From Methanoregula sp. PtaB.Bin085 (GTDB lineage Archaea > Halobacteriota > Methanomicrobia > Methanomicrobiales > Methanospirillaceae), in assembly GCF_002067035.1 (NCBI RefSeq), contig NZ_MVQB01000014.1:1-64000 (forward strand): a stretch of 64,000 nt of DNA, read 5' to 3'. The translations under genes and the position numbers were made by a program. Shown here piece by piece: positions 54,274-63,371 of this stretch. The notes beneath the pieces are model-generated. The model searched no databases and was not told the DNA's origin. It worked only from the letters and a program-made list of their open reading frames with translations. Numbering within the stretch: position 1 is the stretch's first letter; every line of letters starts with the position of its first letter.

Positions 54274-55353
54274 ATGGCGAAGATGATGATACGCGGGGGC
54301 GATCTCGACCTCGTTGAGTACGAGTTCCTGACCTTCCCCCCGGGAAAGAACCTCAAGACGCTGGGTCTTGAGAAGAAGAAGTATGCCCTGAAACCGGTAA
54401 AAGGCACTATCCGGGTCAGGGCGCCTGCACGGATCCACCTTACCGTGCTCGACATGAACCGCTTTGCCCCGGACCATGCCGGTGGCGGTGGTGTCGGATT
54501 TGCTATTCAGATCTACTGCACGGCCGAAGTCAGCTGCACGAAAAAAGAGACCACGATCGATTACGAACGGGCAAAGATCGTTGAGAACTTCGTTGCGGTC
54601 TTCAAAAAAGCGGTCGGGTACACGGGCGGGTTTACAATAAAGGTAACCGACCACAAGCACCGTCATGTAGGTCTTGGCTCCACGAGCACGGTCATGATCG
54701 CGGTGGCAACCGCGCTGAACCAGGCGGTCGGCTCACCGCTTACCAACACCCAGCTCCGGCATCTCATCGGCCGCAACTATGTTGAGGAGTCCGCGGACGG
54801 CAACATCGCGTTCGGGTTCGAGACGGGTGTCGGCCCGGCAGTCAGCACCTACGGCGGCATGGCGGTCATGGGCGACGAGCTTTCACTCGCGTACCACCAT
54901 GCCTTTGCCGAGGGAAAGAAGGTCTATATCGTCATCCCCTCGTCCGATATCTCTTCCGCGGGGACGCAGGAGTTCGACCTGCTGATGAACAAGGCCAGGA
55001 ACCTGGATTACATGGACCGTGAACTGAAGGCATACATGTTCCTCATGGACCTTATCCCGGCACTCGAGCGCGGCGACCTGAAGAAAATCGGCGACATCAT
55101 CTGGGAGATCGAGTTCCGGGGATCGAAGCGTGCGGAAGTCGAGCACCACAGCTTCAGGATCTACCACTATATGAGCAGCCTCCGCGAGGCAAAACTCGAG
55201 TTTGTCGGCATGAGCTCGGTCGGCCCGTCAATTGCCGTCATCACCGACAAGGATCAGAAAACCATCGAAAAAATCCTGAAACCGGTTGGCCTGAAGATAG
55301 CCATTGTCACGAAAGTGGACAACAAGGGCCTGCAGGTCACCCGGACCGGGTAA
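54274..55353 (+). CDS. GHMP-superfamily protein, beta-RFAP synthase-like
   Basis: A 359-residue GHMP-fold protein. After an N-terminal segment of about 45 residues comes VRAPARIHLTVLDMNRFAPD with AGGGGVGFAIQI. Then the GHMP glycine-rich motif HRHVGLGSTSTVMIAVATAL follows, and ADGNIAFGFETGVGPAVSTYG. The C-terminus SSVGPSIAVI is the third GHMP motif. This is close to beta-ribofuranosylaminobenzene 5'-phosphate synthase, the committed step of methanopterin synthesis, but the N-terminal extension and motif details leave room for a related GHMP enzyme. Followed by eight T at 55354-55361. Confidence 0.7.
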   Translation: MAKMMIRGGDLDLVEYEFLTFPPGKNLKTLGLEKKKYALKPVKGTIRVRAPARIHLTVLDMNRFAPDHAGGGGVGFAIQIYCTAEVSCTKKETTIDYERAKIVENFVAVFKKAVGYTGGFTIKVTDHKHRHVGLGSTSTVMIAVATALNQAVGSPLTNTQLRHLIGRNYVEESADGNIAFGFETGVGPAVSTYGGMAVMGDELSLAYHHAFAEGKKVYIVIPSSDISSAGTQEFDLLMNKARNLDYMDRELKAYMFLMDLIPALERGDLKKIGDIIWEIEFRGSKRAEVEHHSFRIYHYMSSLREAKLEFVGMSSVGPSIAVITDKDQKTIEKILKPVGLKIAIVTKVDNKGLQVTRTG

Positions 55354-55361
55354 TTTTTTTT
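55354..55361 (+). terminator. Oligo-T terminator
   Basis: Eight T immediately after the stop of the GHMP gene. Confidence 0.55.
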
Positions 55362-55427
55362 CTTTGCAGAAACGGGTATGAATGATTGTTTCCGCCCAAA
55401 CGATGGTAATTTCCAGAATGTCGGGTA

Positions 55428-55586
55428 ATTATGATGGCACCCCGCATCAGGGCCGCTCCGCGGCACGGCGGGGCCAGAGCGGGTTCCGGAAAAATGGTAA
55501 TTGAAAGCCGCCGCGAGAGCGCCCCCGCGGGGGCGGCGGCCGTTCATCTTAATTGGGGGTATGGCGGTCTCAACCCTCATGATCAT
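55428..55586 (+). repeat. Dispersed repeat, family 1, copy E
   Basis: Starts TTATGATGGCACCCCGCATC, contains GCCGCTCCGCGGCACGGCGG and GCGCCCCCGCGGGGGCGGCG, and ends TTGGGGGTATGGCGGTCTC. Lies between the GHMP gene and the convergent dedA gene; the 332-nt gap has nothing else. Confidence 0.8.
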
Positions 55587-55685
55587 GTCAGAAGTGTCCG
55601 GTTTTTTCAGAAATCCTGTTTTTAAAAAAAAACAGAGCCCCAAGAGCGTTAATCCAAAAATTTCTCCAGTTTTTTCCCCAAGCCG

Positions 55686-56348
55686 TCACTCGGCCGGTTT
55701 ATGCGTGCGACGGCCCCACCACGCCTTCACAATGTTGTAGAATATCCACAGAAGCGTGCCGCCCGTGAGCAGGATGACTCCCACGATCAGCCAGCTCATA
55801 TTCTCCTGTACGACCGTAAGTGTGCCGAAATAGTACCCTCCGATCACGAGCGCGAGCGTCCAGCAGATGCCACCGAGGGCATTGTAAAAGAGGAAACGCC
55901 GGTAATGCATGGTGCCGACGCCCGCGAGGAAGGGGGCAAAGGTGCGGACGAGCGGGACAAACCGCGCAACAAAGATCGTTGCACCGCCATACTTCTCGTA
56001 GAACGCGTAGGTGCGGTCGATATACTCCTTCTTCACGATGGTCGGGAACCGTTCCATGAAGAGGTGGAGCCCCACGTAATTGCCGATCCAGTAGTTGACC
56101 GTGTCGCCAATGACAGCCCCGAGGATGATCGCGATAAGGAGCCACCGGATGTCGAGCAGGCCGCCCGCTGCTGCAGCACCCCCGACAAAGAGCAGTGAAT
56201 CGCCCGGCAGGAACGGGAAGATGACAAAACCCGTCTCGAAGAAGATGATGAAGAACAGGATGAAGTACGTCCAGACGCCGTACTCCTGGACGACTGCCGC
56301 CATGTTCTGGTCAAGATGCAGGAAAATGGGTACAAGCGAATCGATCAT
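55686..56348 (-). CDS. DedA-family membrane protein
   Basis: A 220-residue membrane protein with five to six helices. Family motifs: FFETGFVIFPFLPGDSLLFV (E and the FLPGD loop), ILGAVIGDTVNYWIGNYVG, and KYGGATIFVARFVPLVRTFA with the conserved Arg pair. FLAGVGTMHYRRFLFYNALG also occurs. DedA proteins are linked to lipid carrier flipping and membrane potential homeostasis. Full length. Confidence 0.95.
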   Translation of the reverse strand: MIDSLVPIFLHLDQNMAAVVQEYGVWTYFILFFIIFFETGFVIFPFLPGDSLLFVGGAAAAGGLLDIRWLLIAIILGAVIGDTVNYWIGNYVGLHLFMERFPTIVKKEYIDRTYAFYEKYGGATIFVARFVPLVRTFAPFLAGVGTMHYRRFLFYNALGGICWTLALVIGGYYFGTLTVVQENMSWLIVGVILLTGGTLLWIFYNIVKAWWGRRTHKPAE

Positions 56349-56506
56349 GACTGCCAGAAAATATTTCGCTTGGTATGTATATCAACCTAGATACCCGTAC
56401 GGGATATGTGAGGGACTGCCAAGTGGTCATGGGAAGGGATACCGTACCCTGAAAGATTATCCTTGATGAGTGCTGAGTACTAGGATACCAGATAACTGAT
56501 CCGGGA

Positions 56507-57883
56507 ATGATATTTCTTATGTCGTACACGAAATCAGTCATCCTCTGCTGCCTGTTTCTTGCATGCCTGAGTTTTTTCATGGTTATGCCTGTACCGGCGT
56601 TCACCGCTGATTCACTCGAAATCACGGTCCAGGAAAATGGCGACGGGCTTGCCACGTTCCGCTTTACGCTCGAGGGCCTCATCGAGAATGCCATACCCCA
56701 GTCCATCCTTGAAGAGGAACTGACCAGGGGACTCTCTACAGGCCCGGAACCCCCGGAACTGAAATCCATGGACCGGTCGACTGCGGTTCTGCTGCTGAAG
56801 CATTTTGCCGATACCTCCGATGTCCCGACAGGAAAGGAATACCGGACCGCAACAATGGATTTCAAGAAGGCCCAGGCTGCTCTGAAGAACTCCGCCCTCA
56901 GCGGTGCGGTGACCGCGGACTTTTCCCCGTCAACAATCTCCCTTACCTTTCCCGATAATTTCCGGAAGCAGTATACCAATGTTGATGTCCTGCCGGCTGT
57001 CTTCCACACGGTTGAAGACCCGGTAAAGGTCGCAAGGCTCCAGGCAGAAGCCGAGGCCCGGGCAGAGGCAGAAGCACAGGTACTGGCACAGGCACTCCAG
57101 TCACAGGGTGTCACCGGGAACCCGGCCGCCACCGTGACAACCGGGGAAACAGGTGCAATCAACGTCAGTTCATCGCCGCAGAACGTGAAGGTCTCGCTTG
57201 ACCGTCACTATATCGGGGAATCGCCGGCGCTCTTCCGCGGTATTACTGCCGGTACCCACCTTATGGAATTTTCCAAAGACGGGTATGCAACGGTGACCAA
57301 GAGCGTGCTGGTCAATCCCGGAAAGACCACCAACATCATGGTTGTCCTCACCCATGTCTCCTCCCCGGCCGCAGCACCCGTTGAAGATTCTTCCACCTCC
57401 TCCCTGCTCCCCTTCGCCATCATCCTGATTGGCATCCTTGTCCTGTGCATCGGAGGATATTTCTTCTGGATCGAGAAGGAGAAGGGCACACGGAAGAGCA
57501 GGACTGCACGGAACAACGGCACCACTGCTGCGGATGCACGGAAACCTATCCCGATCACCATCCTTGACGATGCCGCTGTGGCTGCAAAAACAAAGACTGC
57601 GGAGACTCCGCCAATGGGAGTAAACGGGAACATCGCTGCTGCCGGTGCAGGAACACCGGGGGTCGTTGCAGCGGCCGGTGAACCCGCTCCCACAGAAAGT
57701 GCAACGGAGACACCAAAACCGGCAACGGCCGGTGCTGCACTGGCAGCAAATACCGGTGCGGATAATACTACAATGCAGCCAGGAACTCCGGACACCTCCC
57801 CGCGTGACACGAAGGGAGATGACACAGCCCCCGCACCTCATCCCGCCCCCGAAGATGAAGATACCGGCGACGAGTGCCGGTAA
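56507..57883 (+). CDS. PEGA-domain membrane protein with low-complexity tail
   Basis: A 458-residue protein: signal peptide (VILCCLFLACLSFFMVMPV), a unique domain of about 170 residues, an Ala/Glu-rich helix (EAEARAEAEAQVLAQALQ), and one PEGA domain (GAINVSSSPQNVKVSLD...). A membrane helix (LLPFAIILIGILVLCIGGYF) and a 120-residue Ala/Thr/Pro/Gly-rich tail follow. The topology puts the PEGA domain outside and the tail inside. PEGA domains are surface repeats of S-layer-like proteins. ATG 56519 is a possible alternative start. Same gene cluster as two other PEGA proteins. Confidence 0.85.
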   Translation: MIFLMSYTKSVILCCLFLACLSFFMVMPVPAFTADSLEITVQENGDGLATFRFTLEGLIENAIPQSILEEELTRGLSTGPEPPELKSMDRSTAVLLLKHFADTSDVPTGKEYRTATMDFKKAQAALKNSALSGAVTADFSPSTISLTFPDNFRKQYTNVDVLPAVFHTVEDPVKVARLQAEAEARAEAEAQVLAQALQSQGVTGNPAATVTTGETGAINVSSSPQNVKVSLDRHYIGESPALFRGITAGTHLMEFSKDGYATVTKSVLVNPGKTTNIMVVLTHVSSPAAAPVEDSSTSSLLPFAIILIGILVLCIGGYFFWIEKEKGTRKSRTARNNGTTAADARKPIPITILDDAAVAAKTKTAETPPMGVNGNIAAAGAGTPGVVAAAGEPAPTESATETPKPATAGAALAANTGADNTTMQPGTPDTSPRDTKGDDTAPAPHPAPEDEDTGDECR

Positions 57884-58081
57884 GGGCCCTCTCTTTTTCC
57901 AGCCCTGATGACGGGAATGCGGATCACGCAGGTACATCGAAATAATGGCTCATCAGAAATCATCGTGTACCGTTGTCAACGGTTTTTGTGAGGGTGCCCC
58001 CTCTCTCGTCGAAGAAAGCGGACTGGTTCTTCTGCGGCCACCCTGTGGCCGGACCCCGGAGGAGTGGCAGCGAAGATGCTT

Positions 58082-58250
58082 CGCATCTTTCGATTTCACA
58101 GTCTGATGACTGCCCAATAAACCCAAGGGAGCAGGCCCTCTTGACACCCCGCGCCTGAAAAAATACTTCACATACTTTTCTTTCCAAAGCCATGTTCCAC
58201 GGGGCAAGCACGGATGTGGCGGCGAGCGCCCGTGGCCCCATCGCAATACA
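58082..58250 (+). repeat. Dispersed repeat, family 2, copy 3
   Basis: In the 552-nt convergent gap between two PEGA genes. Contains TCTGATGACTGCCCAATAAACC, GGGAGCAGGCCCTCTTGAC and GGCGAGCGCCCGTGGCCCC, the same block order as at 18.1 and 35.1 kb. A perfect hairpin GAAGATGCTTCGCATCTTTC precedes it. No gene is seen. Confidence 0.6.
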
Positions 58251-58435
58251 ATTGAATATTGTTGTTAGATTTACAACAGAGGGAAACAATGATCCCGGGA
58301 GGATATCCGGGACATAATCACGGAAATTTTCTTTTTTCCTGGAGGCGGATAAAAATCTTCAAAGTCTGTCATACCGGTCAGAGATCAAAAAGAAGATGCA
58401 GATCGTGGATAACCGGCAGTGGCCGGCAAAAAAGG

Positions 58436-59755
58436 TTATTCCGGTTTTCCCGAGACAATAAACCCGAGTATCCCGAGAGCAAGGAGCACGGTCAGCACGA
58501 ACGCCGGGGATTTCGGCGCAGGAGTGACCGGGAGCAGGGCCGCGGAGACCGTGCTGGTGGTTCCCGCATTGACAAGGGCACTGGTGGAATAATCCTGGTA
58601 CCCGTCCATCCGGAACGTTACGAGATGCTCGCCCACAGCGATATCGTGGGCGGTGAGCGGCGAGATTCCGATGAAGTTGTTGTCGACAAGGATATTTGCA
58701 CCGGACGGGCTGGATGAGACGGACAGGGATCCGGTCCCGGAGGGGGCGCTCTCCGGAACCATGACCGCGCTCACTTCGGAGACCGTGTTGGGGGATACGC
58801 TGGTCCTTACAGTGTACCGTTTATACCCGGCGCGGTCAAGTACAACCGTATGGTCCCCGGCAGCAACGCTATTCAGTTTCAGGGAACCGCTGGACGGGGT
58901 CTGGCCGACCGCGTTGCCGTCAAGCGTTACTGATGCGCCGCCCGGACTCGACGATACGTAGATCCAGCCGGTCGAACTCGAAGGCATCGGGTTGAGGGTT
59001 GCCGATACCGTCCGCGTACCGCCTTCGGGGACCTCGACTGTGGATTTCCAGTCATAATAGTTGGGGGAATCCAGCTGCAGGAGATGGGTGCCTGCCGCAA
59101 CATTGCTGATGGTAAGCGGGGTCCTGCCTTTGTACATACCGTCCAGCATCACCGTCGCATCGGATGGGGTTGAAAGGATGTAGAGCGCGCCGCTCGAGCT
59201 GATGGGCGACAGCGGGCAATAGACCGACGAGTGGGTATCCGGGGATATGGAGGTTGTTGTTGTGAATGTCCGGTACCCGCTCATCTCCGCCGAGACTGTA
59301 TAGTCGCCCGGCCACAGACCGGATATCGTGAGCGGTGCCCGCCCGCGGTAGCTCCCGTCAAGGTAGATATCGGCACCGGCCGGCGAGGATTCTACCGATA
59401 TGGATCCGGTGCGGACGGGTGGTGAGGTAGTCGGGGAATAGATCGGGTTCAGCGTGGCATAGACCGTGACCGTCTGCCCTTCAGTAGGCATCGTGAGCCC
59501 CCCGCTGTAGGTCGTGTATCCGGATTTTGAGACCGTGATGGCAGAATACGGTGTTGCGGTGGTATATACCGGGACCGTCAGCGATCCCCCGCTTGTGACG
59601 CCCTTGTACTCCCCGTTGAAACTGACCGCGGCACCGTCGACGTTGCAGTCAACCCGGATCCATCCCTCGCCCCCGCCAATCATTTCGCCGGTTACCGGTA
59701 GCATGACAAGGAAGAGGACACTTATCAGGATGCATGGCAGCATAACGTTCTTCAT
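58436..59755 (-). CDS. Surface protein with five PEGA repeats
   Basis: A 439-residue protein: signal peptide (MLPCILISVLFLVMLPVTG), five PEGA repeats of about 68-72 residues, each with S-P-G-A...V-x-L-D-G...G-x-T/S-P-L and a GYxxY/W end. A C-terminal membrane helix (FVLTVLLALGILGFIVSG) anchors it. Likely part of the cell envelope or an adhesin. It is a paralog of the gene 165 nt upstream on the same strand; the repeat order and number are the same. Confidence 0.9.
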   Translation of the reverse strand: MKNVMLPCILISVLFLVMLPVTGEMIGGGEGWIRVDCNVDGAAVSFNGEYKGVTSGGSLTVPVYTTATPYSAITVSKSGYTTYSGGLTMPTEGQTVTVYATLNPIYSPTTSPPVRTGSISVESSPAGADIYLDGSYRGRAPLTISGLWPGDYTVSAEMSGYRTFTTTTSISPDTHSSVYCPLSPISSSGALYILSTPSDATVMLDGMYKGRTPLTISNVAAGTHLLQLDSPNYYDWKSTVEVPEGGTRTVSATLNPMPSSSTGWIYVSSSPGGASVTLDGNAVGQTPSSGSLKLNSVAAGDHTVVLDRAGYKRYTVRTSVSPNTVSEVSAVMVPESAPSGTGSLSVSSSPSGANILVDNNFIGISPLTAHDIAVGEHLVTFRMDGYQDYSTSALVNAGTTSTVSAALLPVTPAPKSPAFVLTVLLALGILGFIVSGKPE

Positions 59756-59919
59756 GGATATCTTCTCCGGATGATCGTTACACGTATTGTCTTAAAAAGG
59801 GGCCGGGGGAAAAATAAAGACTGCCTGGAACAACGGATGATCAAAAAGGTATCCCTGAAGGCCTTGCCGATAACATAGCTGCAGGCCGTTTCCCGCTGAA
59901 AAGGAGGCTGGACCGGAGT

Positions 59920-61248
59920 TCAGCGGCGGAGCCGGCGGAAGCAGATGCCAAGGATGCACAGGGCCATGATAACGATTGCCGGGGGAAGCGAGGTATGCAG
60001 GCTGCGGGTGACCGGCAGGAGCGTAGCAGTCACGTTCCGTTGCGTGCCCGCCCCCACAAGAACACTGAGGGAAAAATCCTCGTACCCATCCAGCCGGAGC
60101 GTAATCTCATGGTTCCCGGTAGCGATGATATCGGCGGTGAAAGGCGTTGTCCCCACGGACTGGTTATCGACAAAGACCATTGCACCGGGAGGTTCGGACA
60201 TTACATAAAGGGATCCCGTGGCAGAGGGGCCGGAGACGGGTTCAAGCGTCGCGTTCAGCGCGGAGACCTGGTTGGGCACCACCGTGGTTCTGATAACATG
60301 GGACCGGTAGCCGGAGAGGACGACAACAACCGTATGCTCGCCGGGAGAGATCTCGTCCAGGTTCAGAGTGCTGTTGACCGGTGTCTTGCCGGCATATTCG
60401 CCATCAAGGGTGACCGACGCGTTGCCCGGGATCGAAGAGATCGTGATCCACCCGGGCGCATGCGATGGTTCGGGCGTCAGGTTGACGGAGACTTCTTTCA
60501 GACCGGTTGCCGGGACATTTACCGTTGATTTCCAGGGTTTGTAGCCCGGGTATTCCAGCTCGACGATATGGATACCTTCAGCAATATTTTTCAGCGTGAG
60601 GGGCGTTACGCCTTTCTCGGCGCTGTCGAGCCGAACCTTTGCACCCGGGGGTTTTGTCGTGATATTGATCCCGCGGGTGATCTTGTCGTCGTTCTCATCG
60701 AGGACAGCTGCAACAACTCTGGTCCCTGTTGCAGGGACCACGACTGTTGTCTCCCAATCATCGTAACCGGAAAGGTTTACTACGACATGGTGCGAACCCG
60801 GCGAAGCATTCCCCAGCATAAGCGGCGTTTCGCCCCGGAGGACTTCATCAACGTACACGTTTGCCCGCGGCGGGGTGGACATGACGTAGAGCCCGTTGCC
60901 GGACTTGTCCGGGATCAGCGGGCAGTACACAGATGACCGGGTAGGCCCTGAAATTGTGGTCTGGGTGAAATAGTCTTCAAATCCGGGCATCTTGACCGTT
61001 ATGGCATAGTTACCCTTGAACAGGCCGGTGATGGTGGCCGGTGAACGGCCATAGTTCATACCGTTCACATACACAATCGCGCCGGGAGGGGAGGTTTCCA
61101 CAAATATCGAGCCGTACGGGCCGTCAGGATACGATGTAGTCGGGACAGGGACGGATCCGTTCTGGTACGGGCAGGTAAAGGCCGCACCTGGGGAAGACAG
61201 GACGAGAAGAACCAGAAACAGAATGATATCGGCGGAGAATTTTTTCAT
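59920..61248 (-). CDS. Surface protein with five PEGA repeats (paralog)
   Basis: A 442-residue protein with signal peptide (IILFLVLLVLSSPGAAF) and five PEGA repeats, for example GSIFVETSPPGAIVYVNGMN and GLYVMSTPPRANVYVDEVLR. A C-terminal membrane helix plus basic end (AIVIMALCILGICFRRLRR) follows. Repeat by repeat it matches the neighbour at 58436-59755 (both keep SSVYCPL after the first well-matched repeat), so the pair arose by tandem duplication. Confidence 0.9.
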   Translation of the reverse strand: MKKFSADIILFLVLLVLSSPGAAFTCPYQNGSVPVPTTSYPDGPYGSIFVETSPPGAIVYVNGMNYGRSPATITGLFKGNYAITVKMPGFEDYFTQTTISGPTRSSVYCPLIPDKSGNGLYVMSTPPRANVYVDEVLRGETPLMLGNASPGSHHVVVNLSGYDDWETTVVVPATGTRVVAAVLDENDDKITRGINITTKPPGAKVRLDSAEKGVTPLTLKNIAEGIHIVELEYPGYKPWKSTVNVPATGLKEVSVNLTPEPSHAPGWITISSIPGNASVTLDGEYAGKTPVNSTLNLDEISPGEHTVVVVLSGYRSHVIRTTVVPNQVSALNATLEPVSGPSATGSLYVMSEPPGAMVFVDNQSVGTTPFTADIIATGNHEITLRLDGYEDFSLSVLVGAGTQRNVTATLLPVTRSLHTSLPPAIVIMALCILGICFRRLRR

Positions 61249-61316
61249 ACATTACACTGCTGGTGGTAGGTTACTTGCACCACCTAGAAAGGGTTTGTGG
61301 CGCTGACAGTGAGTTT

Positions 61317-61943
61317 TTATTCCGGTTTCCGGAACACCGCAGCGATTTCGGCGCGGGGGTGCACGATTCCCCGGATCCGCATCTCCCACCGGTGCTCCTC
61401 CAGAGAGAGGAGATCCAGCCCGCAGAAGAGGTTCCGTACTTCGCCGGCCGTGAAGTAATGGGTGGCAATCCCCGTCTTCCTCAAAAATGTGCCTGGCCCG
61501 ATCTCTGTGCCCCGGCCGTACCGGAAATCGCTGACTGAGAAATCGCGGAAGTACAGTCTGCCATGGGGGGCGAGGAGCCGGAATACTTCGTCAGCAAGGT
61601 ATGCCCGATCAGGAACCGGCAGATGGCCTGCGATGTGGGATGCCATGATCACGTCAAAGGATCCGGGACGGAACGGTGCTGCCAGCGTACTGGCCACCAG
61701 AATCTCGGCTTGCCCCAGCCCCGTACAGGCACTGCGGCACAGCGCAGCTGCCCGGGAGGAGATATCAATGGCAGTGACCGGGCAGCCGGCCTGCGCCAGC
61801 GCCGCTGTCGTCCTGCCATCCCCGCACCCGAGCTCGAGAACCCGGCTGCATTGCGACAACCGGGGGAGTGGCGGGGGGCTGCCACCCCAGAGCCGGCCGC
61901 GTTGCCGGTATTCCATATCCCACGGGTCAGTTCCGCTTTCCAT
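61317..61943 (-). CDS. Class I SAM-dependent methyltransferase
   Basis: A 208-residue Rossmann methyltransferase. Motif I VLELGCGDGRTTAALAQAG binds SAM, with the acid in VTAIDISSRAAAL, and SFDVIMASHIAGHLPVPDRA is the post-II region. The C-terminus has RLYFRDFSVSDFRYGRGTEI and an HYFTAGEVRNLFCGLDLLSL end as in UbiE-like small-molecule methyltransferases. Substrate unknown. Confidence 0.92.
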   Translation of the reverse strand: MESGTDPWDMEYRQRGRLWGGSPPPLPRLSQCSRVLELGCGDGRTTAALAQAGCPVTAIDISSRAAALCRSACTGLGQAEILVASTLAAPFRPGSFDVIMASHIAGHLPVPDRAYLADEVFRLLAPHGRLYFRDFSVSDFRYGRGTEIGPGTFLRKTGIATHYFTAGEVRNLFCGLDLLSLEEHRWEMRIRGIVHPRAEIAAVFRKPE

Positions 61944-62210
61944 TCCTGATCAGGGTGGTGCAGGTAAACCGATAATCGTTTGCTGGCGTGAGAAATGCAG
62001 GCACCATGCAACGGGCAGTGCGGTTCACGGATACGTTGCGGCTGCCAGACACAAGGGGATAATCCGTTTTATTATACGGCCACATGCCAACCAAAGCACT
62101 CATATAAATGTGAATAAAAAGATAATTCAGGGAAAGGAGAACCATACGCACCTGACAATCATCCTTTCACGGCGGGATATCGTGCCGTTCCATCTCTCCC
62201 GGGGACACGA

Positions 62211-63005
62211 ATGACCGAGATCATCTACCATCAGTACCAGAAGGTGGACAAGAACCATACCAGACATTCCTACCTGATCGATGTAGACGAAGAGATCGAA
62301 GTCCAGCAGATCATGGAATACAAGTGGAAAGTCTTTGACAGTGTCATCCTGAAACCCCCCCATCCCAGGACCCGTTTTTTCGAGCTTGTCATCACGGAAT
62401 TCCGCGATGGCAGCTCGACCATCATCGATGACCTCCATATCTTCCCGGTCATCGCCCGTCAGAACCCCGACATACGGATACTCGGTTTTACTCTGAAAAA
62501 GGGGAACTGGGAGATTGACGAACGGATCTACAAGAAAGCCAACACCACCGAGATCCAGTGGATTTACACGGACGATTTCCACCTCTTTGCAATCACACAC
62601 GCCACCGAACCTCTCGATACTGTCGTCGACCAGATTGTGACGAAGATTGACGAGATTGCCGTGGCCCTGCGGAGCGGTTACCGCCTCCCCTCGCACATGG
62701 AAAACCAGCGGATGCGGCGGGAAACCTTCGATTCCGTTGTCGACAGCCATAACGGCATCACCATCAACAAGACCGCAGTCCTCAAGCACCCCGAGTTCCA
62801 GCTGGTCGCGGAGCTTGGCGACGGCGACCGTAAGAAGATGCAGGACGAGATCCTCCGCGATCTCGTGGCGCTCGGGGCAACGCTCGACACCTTCGGCGGG
62901 TCGAACAAGATCATCGCCAAGATCGAGATCCCCGAAAAGACCGATATCAACAAGCAGCTGGCCCATATCGAGGAACTGCAGGATCTCGGCTGGCTGTTTG
63001 AGTAA
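62211..63005 (+). CDS. Conserved hypothetical protein
   Basis: A 264-residue soluble protein. The first half is beta-rich (EIEVQQIMEYKWKVFDSVIL, FFELVITEFRDGSSTIIDDL). The second half is charged and helical (DGDRKKMQDEILRDLVALGA) and ends IEIPEKTDINKQLAHIEELQ. I do not recognise the family; there is no P-loop, Cys motif or membrane segment. Composition and codon use are like neighbours, so it is real. A short plus-strand gap upstream with TAAAAAGATAATT may hold its promoter. Confidence 0.75.
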   Translation: MTEIIYHQYQKVDKNHTRHSYLIDVDEEIEVQQIMEYKWKVFDSVILKPPHPRTRFFELVITEFRDGSSTIIDDLHIFPVIARQNPDIRILGFTLKKGNWEIDERIYKKANTTEIQWIYTDDFHLFAITHATEPLDTVVDQIVTKIDEIAVALRSGYRLPSHMENQRMRRETFDSVVDSHNGITINKTAVLKHPEFQLVAELGDGDRKKMQDEILRDLVALGATLDTFGGSNKIIAKIEIPEKTDINKQLAHIEELQDLGWLFE

Positions 63006-63127
63006 TTGTATTCCGTTCTCCGGATTTCCTGTTTTTCGTGATGATTATCTCGCGTGTGTCGGCACCGCTCTTTTCGTATCGTCGTGAGAAAAATGATTTC
63101 ACATGAAAATTTCGCTTAAATACACTA

Positions 63128-63286
63128 TGGATGGGGGCTGATCCCCCCATACCCCCGCCCCTTTGCAATATCTGCTGCCGCCCCCGCGAGGGCGCTCCCG
63201 CGGCGGCCTTCAACGCGCGTTTCCCGGAACCTGCTCTGGCCCTGCCGTGCCGCGGAGCGGCCCTGATGCGGGGAACACTCATATCA
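63128..63286 (-). repeat. Dispersed repeat, family 1, copy F
   Basis: Starts ATGGGGGCTGATCCCCCCAT, contains CCGCCCCCGCGAGGGCGCTC and TGCCGCGGAGCGGCCCTGAT, inverted relative to copies B-E. It lies in the 366-nt convergent gap before the RamA-like gene; nothing else is seen there. Confidence 0.8.
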
Positions 63287-63371
63287 ATTCAGAATGTTTT
63301 ACCATTTTTCATCGTTCCGGTTGTTCATCTCCGTATCACGATAGTTTTTTTCTATAGTCGAAAAAGAGGGT

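Noticed and set aside
39292-55586. CRISPR array from the recurring GC-rich elements
   Set aside because: The units are 140-210 bp, lie kilobases apart, occur in both orientations and have no spacer structure; no cas gene is present.
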